From Marichromatium bheemlicum (GTDB lineage Bacteria; Pseudomonadota; Gammaproteobacteria; Chromatiales; Chromatiaceae), in assembly GCF_012276755.1 (NCBI RefSeq), contig NZ_JAAXKX010000011.1:53556-117555 (forward strand): a stretch of DNA of 64,000 nt, in the 5' to 3' direction. Shown piece after piece: positions 11,850-20,053 of this stretch (position 1 is the first letter of the stretch; each line of letters opens with the position of its first letter). A model generated the notes under the pieces. The model did not search any database. It was not told the DNA's origin and saw only the letters and a program-made list of their open reading frames with translations. A program made the translations under genes and the position numbers.

Positions 11850-12752
11850 TCAGTGGCGGGGGGGACGGATCGCGCGCTCGGCGAGGGCGTAACCGAGTTC
11901 GATCAGCTCGCTGGCGCGGTGGAACTCATGGGCGGCGCAGGTATCACGCGGCACCTCGATCACCACGTCGGGGCGATAGGCCGCCAACTGCACCGCGGCG
12001 ATGCTGTTCTGCATGGTCTCGAAGGACCGGTTCATCAGCTCGAACATACCGAGCTTGTCCTCGTCCTCACGCGCGAGATCGAGCCCGATGGCGTCGAGAA
12101 ACTGACGAATCCGCTGCTCGTACCCCCCACCGCTGACCGGCGCCGCAACCGCGGTGTCACCCTGCCGCCCCCCGGGCGGCGGCGGGGGCGGCTCGGGCAC
12201 GGGTTGGGCGTTGAGATTGACGGCGATGGTCAAATCGGTGAGATCCCGGAAGGTCGGGGCGATCGGTACCGGATTGAGCAGTCCACCGTCGACCAGGGTC
12301 TTGCCCAGATAGCAGTGCGGGCGGAATACCCCAGGGATCGAGATCGAGGCGCGGATGGCGTCGAACAGCGCACCGCGCGAGATCCACACCTCGCGCTGTC
12401 GATCGAGGTCGGTAGCCACCGCGGTGAAGACGATCGGCAGGTCCTCGATGGCGAAGTCACCGACCATCGCCCGCAGGGTGTCCATGATGCGGTTACCCTT
12501 GATCAGCCCGTCGCCGCTGAAGGCGAAGTCGAGGAAACGCAACACATCCGGGCGACGCAGCGCGCACACCCAGTGCTTGTAGGCATCGAGTTCGCCGGCG
12601 GCATGGATGCCACCGACCAGCGCCCCCATCGAGGCACCACTGATCGAGGCGATCCGATAACCGTGGGCATTGAGCCACTCGATGACCCCGATATGCGCCA
12701 GCCCGCGCGCGCCACCGCTGCCGAGCACCAAAGAAACGCGTTGTCCCGACAC
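11850..12752 (-). CDS. patatin-like phospholipase family protein
   Basis: This 300-residue patatin-fold serine hydrolase resembles RssA/YjjU-type proteins. It shows the oxyanion loop GSGGARGLAHIG at about residues 11-22, the nucleophile elbow GASMG (Ser about residue 43) and the catalytic Asp motif VDGGLLNPVP (about 170). The start is placed at the GTG at 12752 because GGAG lies 8 nt upstream of it; an in-frame GTG at 12761 is an alternative. It sits directly downstream of pssA on the same strand, which fits a lipid-acting role, but its substrate is unknown. A Pro-rich linker (about 195-205) separates the catalytic core from a helical C-terminus. Confidence 0.88.
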   Translation of the reverse strand: MSGQRVSLVLGSGGARGLAHIGVIEWLNAHGYRIASISGASMGALVGGIHAAGELDAYKHWVCALRRPDVLRFLDFAFSGDGLIKGNRIMDTLRAMVGDFAIEDLPIVFTAVATDLDRQREVWISRGALFDAIRASISIPGVFRPHCYLGKTLVDGGLLNPVPIAPTFRDLTDLTIAVNLNAQPVPEPPPPPPGGRQGDTAVAAPVSGGGYEQRIRQFLDAIGLDLAREDEDKLGMFELMNRSFETMQNSIAAVQLAAYRPDVVIEVPRDTCAAHEFHRASELIELGYALAERAIRPPRH

Positions 12753-12774
12753 CGTCGTCACTCCACGGCGCCGT

Positions 12775-13518
12775 TCACTGCCGGCGCCGAGCGCGACGCT
12801 GACGCAACCGGAGCTGGGTCCAGGCCGGCCCCGAGAGCGCGTAGCCGACCGACAGCACGAAAAGCACCAGCGGCGGGTTGATATACACCACCGCAAATCC
12901 GAGCATGATGACCACGGCGAGCAGGAAGGGGACCCGACCCTGCAGATTGACCTGCTTGAAACTCAGGTAGCGGAAATTACTCACCATCAGCAGACCGGCC
13001 CCGGCAGTGAGCAGCGCCGCGAGCCACGACAGGCTCGCCCCATCGATCCCCAGATCGGTTCCCAGCCACACACCACTGGCGATGACAGCCGCTGCGGCCG
13101 GGCTCGCCAGCCCTTGGAAGTAACGCTTGTCGGCGATGCCGATCTGGGTGTTGAATCGCGCCAACCGCAGCGCGGCGGCGGCGGTGTAGACGAAGGCGGC
13201 CAACCAGCCGACCTTGCCCAGCCCCGAGAGCGCCCAATGATAGGCGACCAGCGCCGGGGCGACACCGAAGGCGACCATATCCGAGAGACTGTCGTACTCG
13301 GCACCGAAGTCGGTCTGGGTGTGGGTCAGCCGCGCGATACGGCCATCGAAACCATCGAGCACCATGGCCGCGAGCACCGCCAGCGCGGCGGCCTCGAAAC
13401 GCCCGTGGGTGGCTGAGAGCACGGCGTAGAAGCCGGCGAACAGCGCGGCGGTGGTGAACAGGTTCGGCAGCAGATAGATACCGCGAGGCCGTTTGCGGGA
13501 TGCGAGCGTTTCGTCCAT
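12775..13518 (-). CDS. pssA: CDP-diacylglycerol--serine O-phosphatidyltransferase
   Basis: PssA makes phosphatidylserine from CDP-diacylglycerol and serine at the inner membrane, the route to phosphatidylethanolamine. The 247-residue protein shows the CDP-alcohol phosphatidyltransferase signature DGFDGRIARL...DFGAEYDSLSD (DG-x2-AR-x8-G-x3-D-x3-D) in about residues 55-80, and about eight hydrophobic segments. The ATG at 13518 has GGAG upstream and gives the expected MDETLASRKRPRGIYLLPN start. It runs with the patatin gene (22-bp gap) and is divergent from hoxE. Confidence 0.93.
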   Translation of the reverse strand: MDETLASRKRPRGIYLLPNLFTTAALFAGFYAVLSATHGRFEAAALAVLAAMVLDGFDGRIARLTHTQTDFGAEYDSLSDMVAFGVAPALVAYHWALSGLGKVGWLAAFVYTAAAALRLARFNTQIGIADKRYFQGLASPAAAAVIASGVWLGTDLGIDGASLSWLAALLTAGAGLLMVSNFRYLSFKQVNLQGRVPFLLAVVIMLGFAVVYINPPLVLFVLSVGYALSGPAWTQLRLRQRRARRRQ

Positions 13519-13685
13519 AGTCTCCTTTGTCTGGATGCGCGGCAGGACTTGCACTGGTCGAGTATAGCCGGGAGCCGACCGCCTCCGAAAGCGAGCAGGA
13601 TACGCGCATCCGGGTGCGATCGTCCGGGGGACAGACACCGAACGCGCTCGAATCCACGCACCGTCGCCAGACGGACGGAGGGGAC

Positions 13686-14234
13686 ATGAGCCTGCACCGA
13701 CCCAAGCCAGCGCTACCCAGTGACGATACCCGCTGGAAGCTGGTCAATGCCACCATGCGCCGCAACGGCTATGCCGATCACGCCCTGATCGAGACCCTGC
13801 ACAGTATCCAGAATGCCTTCGGTTATCTCGACGAGACCGCGCTCAGGTTCGTCGCCGCCGCACTCGACGTCCCGCTGAGCAAGGTCTTCGGCGTCGCCAC
13901 CTTCTACCACCTGTTCCGGCTCAAGCCCAAGGGGCGCCACACCTGCGTGGTATGCACCGGCACCGCCTGCTATATCAAGGGGGCGGGCGTGCTGGTCGAT
14001 GCGCTACGTGCGCACCACCAGGTCGAGCCCGGCGAGACCACCGCCGATGGCGCACTCTCGGTGCTCACCGCGCGCTGTGTCGGCGCCTGCGGACTGGCCC
14101 CGGCGGCGGTGGTCGACGGCGAGGTCGTCGGCAAGCTCGCCCCGGAGGCGCTGCTCGCACGGCTCGATCGGCTCGACGCCGCACCCGCACCACCCGGTCT
14201 CCCCGCATCGTCACGCCCCCGGGCGCCGGCCTGA
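13686..14234 (+). CDS. hoxE: bidirectional NAD-linked hydrogenase, HoxE subunit
   Basis: HoxE is the NuoE-like 2Fe-2S subunit of the diaphorase part of cytosolic bidirectional [NiFe]-hydrogenase (group 3d). The 182-residue protein has the thioredoxin-like ferredoxin fold with cluster ligands in CTGTAC (about residues 80-85) and CVGACG (about 136-141). The N-terminal helical domain contains FGVATFYHLF, typical of NuoE/HoxE. The ATG at 13686 is preceded by GGAGGGGAC. It is the first gene of the hox operon; the ~165-bp gap from divergent pssA must hold the promoter, but I see no clear sigma-70 or sigma-54 site. The C-terminal 15 residues are Pro/Ala-rich. Confidence 0.94.
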   Translation: MSLHRPKPALPSDDTRWKLVNATMRRNGYADHALIETLHSIQNAFGYLDETALRFVAAALDVPLSKVFGVATFYHLFRLKPKGRHTCVVCTGTACYIKGAGVLVDALRAHHQVEPGETTADGALSVLTARCVGACGLAPAAVVDGEVVGKLAPEALLARLDRLDAAPAPPGLPASSRPRAPA

Positions 14235-14359
14235 AGCAAGGGGGCCAACAGCGGCAACGGCAGGCATCATCGAGGGTGCCACCGACCAGTCAGCCACCGA
14301 GATAGCCAACCTCAAGAGGAGAGCGGGACCGGGGCTTGCCAACAAGCCGTGCTATCCCA

Positions 14360-14375
14360 CCCGGCCATGGCCGGG
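14360..14375. promoter_or_regulatory. 16-bp perfect palindrome upstream of hoxF
   Basis: cccggccatggccggg is a perfect palindrome 18 bp before the hoxF ATG, in the 158-bp gap between hoxE and hoxF. It could form a hairpin near the ribosome-binding region. An alternative TTG start at 14336 would place it inside the coding sequence. Confidence 0.35.
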
Positions 14376-14392
14376 CATCCCGCCACGTCGCG

Positions 14393-16003
14393 ATGCATCT
14401 GGACGATCTCGCCGAACAGGCCGCTACCATCCGCGCCCGCGACGCGGAGACCGCACACGAGATCCGGGTGTGCATGGCCGCGAGCTGTCAGTCCTCGGGC
14501 TCAGGCCAGGTCCTCGACGCACTGCGTGCCGGGGTCGAACCGCAGTCGAGCAGCTGCCGCGTCAAGGGGGTCGGATGCATGGGGCTGTGCTCGGCCGGCC
14601 CATTGGTAGCAGTGGCCGCGCCCGGCGACACGCTGAACGCCTCGCGTCTCTATCGCGACGTCACCCCCGCCGACGCCCCGGCGATCCTCGACAACCTCGG
14701 CAAGCCCGACCCGATCGAGCGATTGCACTGCCCCACCGATCAACCCTTCTTCACCGCCCAGCACCGTATCGTCCTCGAGCACTCGGGGCAGATCGACCCC
14801 GACAGCCTCGACGACGCCATCGCCGTCGGCGGCTACAGCGCCCTGGTCCATGCCCTCACCGAGTTGACCCCGGGCGAGGTGATCCGCGAGATCACCACCA
14901 GTGGGCTGCGCGGGCGCGGCGGCGGCGGCTACCCGACCGGGCTGAAGTGGTCGACGGTGGCGAAGATGCCAGGGCCACAGAAATACATCGTGTGCAACGC
15001 CGACGAGGGTGACCCCGGCGCCTTCATGGACCGCGCGGTGCTCGAATCCGACCCCCACCGGGTGATCGAGGGGATGGCGATCGCCGCCTACGCCGTCGGC
15101 GCGAGCAAGGGCTATGTCTATGTCCGCGCCGAGTACCCACTGGCCGTCGAGCGTCTCACCAACGCCATCCGCAAGGCCAAGCGCGCCGGCTTCCTCGGCA
15201 GCCAGATCGCCGACACCCAATTCAGCTTCGAGATCGAGCTCCGCCTCGGCGCCGGCGCCTTCGTCTGTGGCGAGGAGACCGCGCTGATGGCCTCGATCCA
15301 GGGGCTGCGCGGCCAGCCACGACCACGCCCCCCCTACCCCGCCGAGGCCGGGCTGTGGGGCTGCCCGACGCTGATCAACAACGTCGAGACCTTCGCCAAC
15401 ATCGCCCCCATCGTGCGCGAGGGCGGCGCCTGGTTCGCCGCCCTCGGCACCGAGGGCTCCAAGGGCACCAAGGTCTTCGCGCTCGCCGGCACCATCGTCA
15501 ACACCGGACTGATCGAGGTGCCCATGGGTACCCGCCTGGCGCACATCATCGAGGTCATCGGCGGCGGCATCCCCGGCGGCGGCCGAGTCAAGGCGGTACA
15601 GACCGGCGGCCCCTCGGGCGGCTGCATCCCCCGCGCCCATCTCGACACCCCGGTCGACTACGACAGCCTCAAGGGGCTGGGTACCATCATGGGCTCGGGC
15701 GGGATGATCGTGATGGACGAGCGCTCGAGCATGGTCGATGTCGCGCGCTACTTCATGGAGTTCTGCATGACCGAGTCGTGCGGCAAGTGCGTCCCCTGTC
15801 GCACCGGCACCCAGCAGATGCACGCCCTGCTCGAGCGCATCGCCGCCGCCGAGGCCGGGCGCGCCGAGCTGGCGCTGCTCGAGGAGCTGTGCGAGGTGGT
15901 GCAGGCCACCAGCCTGTGCGGACTGGGTCAGACCGCGCCCAATCCGGTGCTGAGCACGCTACGCTATTTCCGCGACGAGTATGAGTCGCGACTCGTCGAC
16001 TGA
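14393..16003 (+). CDS. hoxF: bidirectional NAD-linked hydrogenase, HoxF subunit
   Basis: HoxF is the FMN- and NAD(H)-binding diaphorase subunit that passes electrons between NAD and the hydrogenase. At 536 residues it is normal size. The N-terminal thioredoxin-like 2Fe-2S domain has ligands in CMAASC and [12 protein letters not shown]. The NuoF-like core has [13 protein letters not shown] and [13 protein letters not shown] for NAD and FMN binding. The C-terminal 4Fe-4S site is [13 protein letters not shown] plus a later Cys in TSLCGLGQ. The ATG at 14393 lacks a good Shine-Dalgarno; an in-frame TTG at 14336, with GAGGAGAG upstream, would add 19 residues. The 3' end runs up to hoxU. Confidence 0.95.
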   Translation: MHLDDLAEQAATIRARDAETAHEIRVCMAASCQSSGSGQVLDALRAGVEPQSSSCRVKGVGCMGLCSAGPLVAVAAPGDTLNASRLYRDVTPADAPAILDNLGKPDPIERLHCPTDQPFFTAQHRIVLEHSGQIDPDSLDDAIAVGGYSALVHALTELTPGEVIREITTSGLRGRGGGGYPTGLKWSTVAKMPGPQKYIVCNADEGDPGAFMDRAVLESDPHRVIEGMAIAAYAVGASKGYVYVRAEYPLAVERLTNAIRKAKRAGFLGSQIADTQFSFEIELRLGAGAFVCGEETALMASIQGLRGQPRPRPPYPAEAGLWGCPTLINNVETFANIAPIVREGGAWFAALGTEGSKGTKVFALAGTIVNTGLIEVPMGTRLAHIIEVIGGGIPGGGRVKAVQTGGPSGGCIPRAHLDTPVDYDSLKGLGTIMGSGGMIVMDERSSMVDVARYFMEFCMTESCGKCVPCRTGTQQMHALLERIAAAEAGRAELALLEELCEVVQATSLCGLGQTAPNPVLSTLRYFRDEYESRLVD

Positions 16004-16019
16004 CGGCACGGGAGGGAGC

Positions 16020-16751
16020 ATGCCAGGTCCAGCCAGCCAGCCCAAGGTCCGCGTCGTCACCTTCCGGGTCGACGACCAGGACCTCTCCGCCCGCGAGGAC
16101 GAGACCCTGATCGAGGTCTGTCGCGAGCACCGTATCCCGATCCCCAGCCTCTGCTACCTCGAGGGACTCTCGGTGTGGGGCGGGTGTCGCTTGTGCATGG
16201 TCGAGATCGTCGGCCAGCCACGCCTGGCCGCCGCCTGCTCGACGCGGGTGATCGAGGGCATGGAGGTGCGCACCGACACCGAGCGGCTGCGCCGCTACCG
16301 CCGCATCCTGGTCGAGCTACTGTTCGCCGAGCGCGCCCATGTCTGCTCGGTGTGCGTCTCCAACGGTCACTGCGAGCTGCAGACCCTGGCACAACGCTGC
16401 GGGGTCGACCACATGCGCATGCCCAGGCGCCCCGTCTCCTACCCGGTCGACAGCTCGCACGAGATGTTCCGGCTCGATCACGACCGCTGCATCCTCTGCA
16501 CCCGCTGCGTGCGGGTGTGCGACGAGATCGAGGGCGCCCACACCTGGGATGTGATGGGGCGAGGCAGCGACTGTCGGGTGATCACCGACATGGCCCAACC
16601 CTGGGCCGAGAGCGAGACCTGCACCAGCTGCGGCAAGTGCGTCCAGGTCTGTCCCACCGGGGCACTGGTCAAGCAAGGCACCTCGGTCGGCGAGATGGTC
16701 AAGGACCAGCACTTCCTGCCGATCCTCGCGCGTCGGAGACAGCCACGATGA
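16020..16751 (+). CDS. hoxU: bidirectional NAD-linked hydrogenase, HoxU subunit
   Basis: HoxU is the iron-sulfur electron-relay subunit, homologous to the N-terminus of NuoG. The 243-residue protein has an N-terminal 2Fe-2S ferredoxin domain ([15 protein letters not shown], about residues 43-57, plus a later Cys). A Cys/His site follows ([12 protein letters not shown]), then two 4Fe-4S motifs ([11 protein letters not shown] and [14 protein letters not shown]). The ATG at 16020 follows GGGAGGGAGC and lies 16 bp after hoxF; an in-frame start at 15981 overlapping hoxF is less likely. The stop overlaps the hoxY start by 4 bp. Confidence 0.95.
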   Translation: MPGPASQPKVRVVTFRVDDQDLSAREDETLIEVCREHRIPIPSLCYLEGLSVWGGCRLCMVEIVGQPRLAAACSTRVIEGMEVRTDTERLRRYRRILVELLFAERAHVCSVCVSNGHCELQTLAQRCGVDHMRMPRRPVSYPVDSSHEMFRLDHDRCILCTRCVRVCDEIEGAHTWDVMGRGSDCRVITDMAQPWAESETCTSCGKCVQVCPTGALVKQGTSVGEMVKDQHFLPILARRRQPR

Positions 16752-17287
16752 ACACCCCCAGACTCACGGTCGCCACCGCCTGGCTCGACGGCTGCTCGGG
16801 CTGTCACATGTCGCTGCTCGACATGGACCAGCGCTTGATCGAACTGAGCGAGCGCATCGACATCGTCTACAGCCCGCTGGTCGACGCCAAGGCGCTGCCC
16901 GAACGGGTCGACGTCGGTCTCCTCGAGGGCTCGATCAGCAACGCCGACGACCTCGCGCTCGCCCGCCGCTTCCGCGAGCACTGCCGGGTGCTGGTGAGCC
17001 TCGGCGACTGCGCGGTCAACGGCAACGTGCCGGCGATGCGCAACCACTTCCCGCTCGAACAGGTGCTCGCCCGCGCCTATCGCGAGAACGTCACCCTACA
17101 ACCACAGCTCCCCGAACGCGGGGTACCGGCGCTGCGCCAGCGCGTGGTACCGATCCACGGCGAGGTCGCCGTCGACGTCTTCGTCCCCGGCTGTCCCCCG
17201 AGCGCCGAGGCGATCTGGCAGGTGCTCACCGCCCTGCTCGAGGGGCGCGATCCCGACCCCAGCGCCGTCACCCGCTTCGGCGCCTGA
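16748..17287 (+). CDS. hoxY: bidirectional NAD-linked hydrogenase small subunit HoxY
   Basis: HoxY carries the single proximal 4Fe-4S cluster of group 3d hydrogenase and contacts the Ni-Fe large subunit. The 179-residue length is typical of this short small subunit, which has no Tat signal and works in the cytosol. Cluster ligands are seen in DGCSGCHMS (about residues 14-22), [16 protein letters not shown] (about 86) and [12 protein letters not shown] (about 147). Its ATG overlaps the hoxU stop (ATGA). In most hox operons hoxH follows directly; here a small extra gene lies between. Confidence 0.95.
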   Translation: MNTPRLTVATAWLDGCSGCHMSLLDMDQRLIELSERIDIVYSPLVDAKALPERVDVGLLEGSISNADDLALARRFREHCRVLVSLGDCAVNGNVPAMRNHFPLEQVLARAYRENVTLQPQLPERGVPALRQRVVPIHGEVAVDVFVPGCPPSAEAIWQVLTALLEGRDPDPSAVTRFGA

Positions 17288-17309
17288 GCCCACCAGGAGA
17301 TCATCGATC

Positions 17310-17600
17310 ATGTCCGACCCCGACAACGAACAAGGCGTGATCACCGCGCTGCTCGAACGCCTGCGCACCCAGCGCCTGCCGCGCGCGCTCGACATCAAGG
17401 CCAAGGTCGAACGCGGCGAGGCGCTCGACACCTTCGAGCTGAACTTTCTCGACGAGGTCTTCGCCGACGCCCAGAGGTTGCAACCGCGCTGGCGCGACCA
17501 CCCCGAGCTGGGCGCGATCATCGCCTCGATGATCCATCTCTACCACGAGATCACCACCCGGGCGCTCGCCAACGAGCAGGGGCGCGGACCAGAGGCCTGA
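17310..17600 (+). CDS. small protein of unknown function in the hox operon
   Basis: I do not recognise this 96-residue protein. It is charged, appears almost entirely alpha-helical, and has no Cys, signal peptide or membrane helix. Segments such as ITALLERLRTQRLPRALDIK and LDTFELNFLDEVFADAQRL are amphipathic. It has its own ribosome-binding site (AGGAGATC), 22 bp after hoxY and 27 bp before hoxH, so it is co-transcribed and probably made with the hydrogenase. A role in assembly, regulation or subunit contact is inferred from place only. It is not the HoxI cAMP-binding protein of Ralstonia, which is larger. Confidence 0.8.
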   Translation: MSDPDNEQGVITALLERLRTQRLPRALDIKAKVERGEALDTFELNFLDEVFADAQRLQPRWRDHPELGAIIASMIHLYHEITTRALANEQGRGPEA

Positions 17601-17627
17601 GCCGGCCGCTCCGAGAGAGAGGACACC

Positions 17628-19064
17628 ATGAGCCGCACCATCACCATCGAGCCGGTCACCCGCATCGAGGGACACGCCCGGATCAGCCTCCAGCTCGACG
17701 ACCAGGGCGAGGTCGCCGACGCGCGCTTCCATCTCACCCAGTTCCGCGGCTTCGAGAAGTTCTGCGAAGGCCGCCCCTATCGCGAGATGCCGGCGCTCAC
17801 CGCGCGCACCTGCGGGATCTGCCCGGTCAGTCACCTGCTCGCCTCCAACAAGGCCTGCGACCACCTGCTCTCGGTGAGCATCCCGCCGGCGGCCGAGCGG
17901 CTACGCCGGGTGATGAACCTCGCCCAACTGGCACAGTCGCATGCGCTCTCCTTCTTCCACCTCTCCTCGCCCGACCTGCTGCTCGGCTGGGACGCCGACC
18001 CGGCCAGCCGCAACATCTTCGGGGTGATGCGCCAGCACCCCGAACTCGCGCGCGACGGCATCCGGCTGCGCCAGATCGGTCAGCAGATCATCGAGACCCT
18101 GGGCGGCAAGAAGATCCACCCGACCTGGGTGGTGCCGGGCGGGGTGAGCACGCCGCTCGGCGCCGAGCAACGCGACGCCATCCTCGCCCTGCTCCCCGAG
18201 GGCCTGGAGATCGCCAAGCGCACCTACGACCTCTACAAGGGACTGTTGCCGCGCTTTCGCGACGAGGCGACGCGCTTTGGCAACTTCCCCACCCTGTTCC
18301 TCAGCCTGGTCAGCCCCGAGGGACGACTCGAGCACTACGACGGGCTGTTGCGGGTAAAGGACGCCGAGGGCCGGATCCTCGAGGATCAGGTGCCGCCACA
18401 CGAATACCCCCGACTGATCGGCGAGGCGGTCGAGGACTTCAGCTACATGAAGTTCCCCTACTACAAGCCGCACGGCTATCCCCAGGGGGTCTATCGCGTC
18501 GGCCCGCTGGCGCGGCTCAACAACGCCGACGCCTGCGGCACCCCCTATGCCGACGTCGCCCTCGCCGAGTTCCGCATGCTGCAGGAGTCCGGACCGGTGA
18601 GCAGCAGCTTCCACTATCACTACGCGCGGCTGGTCGAGATCATCTACGCCCTGGAGATGATGGAGCGACTGCTCAAGCACCCCGAGATCCTCGACACTCG
18701 GGTCCGTGCCCGCGCGCGCAGCAATCGCGACGAAGGGATCGGTGTCGCCGAGGCCCCGCGCGGCACCCTGATGCACCACTACCGTATCGACGAGACGGGG
18801 CTGATCACCTGGGTCGACCTGGTGATCGCCACCGGTCACAACAACCTGGCGATGAACCAGAGCATCCGCCAGGTCGCCGCGGCCTATGTCGACGGCGACA
18901 ACTTGAACGAGGGCATGCTCAACCGGGTCGAGGCGGTGATCCGCTGCTACGACCCCTGCCTGTCCTGCGCCTCGCACGCCGTCGGCCAGATGCCAATGGT
19001 CATCGAGCTGCGCGATCAGCGCGAGCGGCTGCTCGACCGCCTGGAGCGCACATGCCAGTCCTGA
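17628..19064 (+). CDS. hoxH: bidirectional NAD-linked hydrogenase large subunit HoxH
   Basis: HoxH holds the Ni-Fe active site where H2 is split or made. The 478-residue protein has the L1 motif RTCGICPVSH (C62 and C65) and the L2 motif DPCLSCASH (C444 and C447, ending at H450). After H450 there is a 28-residue tail, which in this family is removed by the maturation protease once nickel is in place. The protease gene follows with a 13-bp overlap. Length and motifs are typical of group 3d enzymes such as that of Thiocapsa. All four Ni/Fe cysteine ligands are present, so the enzyme should be functional. Confidence 0.96.
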   Translation: MSRTITIEPVTRIEGHARISLQLDDQGEVADARFHLTQFRGFEKFCEGRPYREMPALTARTCGICPVSHLLASNKACDHLLSVSIPPAAERLRRVMNLAQLAQSHALSFFHLSSPDLLLGWDADPASRNIFGVMRQHPELARDGIRLRQIGQQIIETLGGKKIHPTWVVPGGVSTPLGAEQRDAILALLPEGLEIAKRTYDLYKGLLPRFRDEATRFGNFPTLFLSLVSPEGRLEHYDGLLRVKDAEGRILEDQVPPHEYPRLIGEAVEDFSYMKFPYYKPHGYPQGVYRVGPLARLNNADACGTPYADVALAEFRMLQESGPVSSSFHYHYARLVEIIYALEMMERLLKHPEILDTRVRARARSNRDEGIGVAEAPRGTLMHHYRIDETGLITWVDLVIATGHNNLAMNQSIRQVAAAYVDGDNLNEGMLNRVEAVIRCYDPCLSCASHAVGQMPMVIELRDQRERLLDRLERTCQS

Positions 19065-19531
19065 TCCTCGGCTACGGCAGCCCGATCCGCGGCGACGACG
19101 CCTTCGGCCCGCTGCTCGCCGAACAGCTCGGCGCGGAGACGAGCGATCCGCGCCTGCGGATCCATGCCCGCCACATCCTCACCGCCGACCTGATCCCGGA
19201 GCTGCTCGACTGCGACCGGGTGATCTTCCTCGACGCCGCGCTCGATACCGCGCCCGGCGAGATCCGCTGTCAGCGTCTCGACCCGAGCCGCTCCGGCGGA
19301 TCGAGCATGGCCCACTTCCTCGACCCGCGTGAGCTGCTCGCCTGGTGCGAGGCGCTCTACGAGCACCGCCCGACGGCCTGGCTGCTCTCGGTCGGTGCCG
19401 CCTCGCTCGACTACGCCAGCTACCGGCTCTCGCCCGAGGTCGCGCGGATGATCCCAGCGGTGCGCGCCCGCATCGAGTGCCTGCTCGAATCAGCGCCGAG
19501 CGACACCGAGCACGACGCATCACGCACATAA
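19052..19531 (+). CDS. hoxW: hydrogenase maturation protease HoxW
   Basis: This 159-residue endopeptidase is expected to cut the C-terminal tail of HoxH after nickel insertion. It belongs to the HycI/HybD family. The N-terminal LILGYGSPIRGDDAFGPLLA supplies the first metal-contact acidic residue, VIFLDAALD the second, and SVGAASL lies in the third conserved region. It overlaps the 3' end of hoxH, which ties protease synthesis to its substrate. No hyp genes are adjacent, so the Ni-Fe-CN/CO assembly proteins must be encoded elsewhere. A strong stem-loop follows at 19535. Confidence 0.9.
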   Translation: MPVLILGYGSPIRGDDAFGPLLAEQLGAETSDPRLRIHARHILTADLIPELLDCDRVIFLDAALDTAPGEIRCQRLDPSRSGGSSMAHFLDPRELLAWCEALYEHRPTAWLLSVGAASLDYASYRLSPEVARMIPAVRARIECLLESAPSDTEHDASRT

Positions 19532-19534
19532 CAA

Positions 19535-19562
19535 AACGGGGATGCGCGAACGCATCCCCGTT
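19535..19562. terminator. bidirectional terminator between hox and antenna operons
   Basis: A perfect 12-bp stem (19535-19546 with 19551-19562) closes on a tetraloop, UUCG when read on the minus strand. On the minus strand it is followed by TTTTGTTAT, a good U-tract, so it ends the antenna transcript. Read on the plus strand it ends hox transcripts with a weaker tail (GTTGATC). Confidence 0.85.
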
Positions 19563-19618
19563 GATCTGGTTCACCGACGGCCGTCAAGGGCCGGTCGGTG
19601 ACACCGGATCGGTGGCCG

Positions 19619-19774
19619 TTACCAGCCCAGACCGATCGAGAACACCACTGCATGCACCGCGAGCGCGACGACCAGCACGGCGAACAGGATCGGCATCAGC
19701 CAAGTGGCAGGATTGACGACGAGCCAGATCTTCCAATCGTCATCGGGGTTTTTCGGCTTTGCGATATCGCTCAT
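19619..19774 (-). CDS. pucA: light-harvesting complex alpha subunit (LH2-type), short form
   Basis: This 51-residue antenna peptide crosses the inner (chromatophore) membrane once and binds bacteriochlorophyll. The N-terminal cytoplasmic DDDWKIWLVVNPATWLMPIL is typical of purple-bacterial alpha subunits. The single helix runs about residues 22-46 and the axial Mg ligand is H41 in ALAVHAVVF. It begins at ATG 19774 and ends at TAA 19619, too short for many gene callers. It follows the beta gene with a 48-bp gap and ends just before the strong terminator. I call it LH2 rather than LH1 because no puf reaction-centre genes are near and the beta partner ends in NPWF. Confidence 0.9.
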   Translation of the reverse strand: MSDIAKPKNPDDDWKIWLVVNPATWLMPILFAVLVVALAVHAVVFSIGLGW

Positions 19775-19822
19775 GACAACTCTCTCTGTGAGTGATGGTC
19801 AGGGACGCCGGTGGGCGTGGGA

Positions 19823-19954
19823 TCAGAACCAGGGATTGGCCGCGATGACGAACAGGTGGGCAAGCGCAGCAAGCCCGACGAACGCGGTGTAGGTCACCTT
19901 GAACTGCTCGTGGAACTCCTTTGCCTGCTGGTCGGTCAGTCCGGAAAGACTCAT
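19823..19954 (-). CDS. pucB: light-harvesting complex beta subunit (LH2-type)
   Basis: This 43-residue beta antenna peptide pairs with the alpha subunits. It has the N-terminal LTDQQAKEFHEQFKVTY with His at residue 15, and the transmembrane ALAHLFV with the bacteriochlorophyll-ligating His at residue 33, ending in ANPWF. The start at ATG 19954 has GGAGG upstream; an ATG 6 bp earlier (19960) lies too close to that site. It lies between two alpha genes, with about 100 bp after the long alpha gene. That gap holds an 8-bp stem-loop (19987-20006), which may stabilise the downstream mRNA and set subunit ratios. It is the only beta gene here for two alpha genes. Confidence 0.9.
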   Translation of the reverse strand: MSLSGLTDQQAKEFHEQFKVTYTAFVGLAALAHLFVIAANPWF

Positions 19955-19986
19955 TGGGGTCATCCTCCAACGATGGGTCATGGATT

Positions 19987-20006
19987 ACCGCGACCGCAGT
20001 CGCGGT
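19987..20006 (-). promoter_or_regulatory. intercistronic stem-loop in antenna operon
   Basis: An 8-bp perfect stem (accgcgac / gtcgcggt) with a 4-nt loop lies between the long alpha and the beta genes. Stem-loops of this sort set segment stability in other photosynthesis operons; here that role is inferred. Confidence 0.45.
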
Positions 20007-20053
20007 GATGGTGTCGCAACGGTTACTGACGGCACCGTCACGACGGAGACGGA

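Noticed and set aside
13519..13685. Sigma-54 promoter upstream of hoxE
   Set aside because: ggcaggacttgc has GG and GC only 8 bp apart; the -24/-12 element needs 10.
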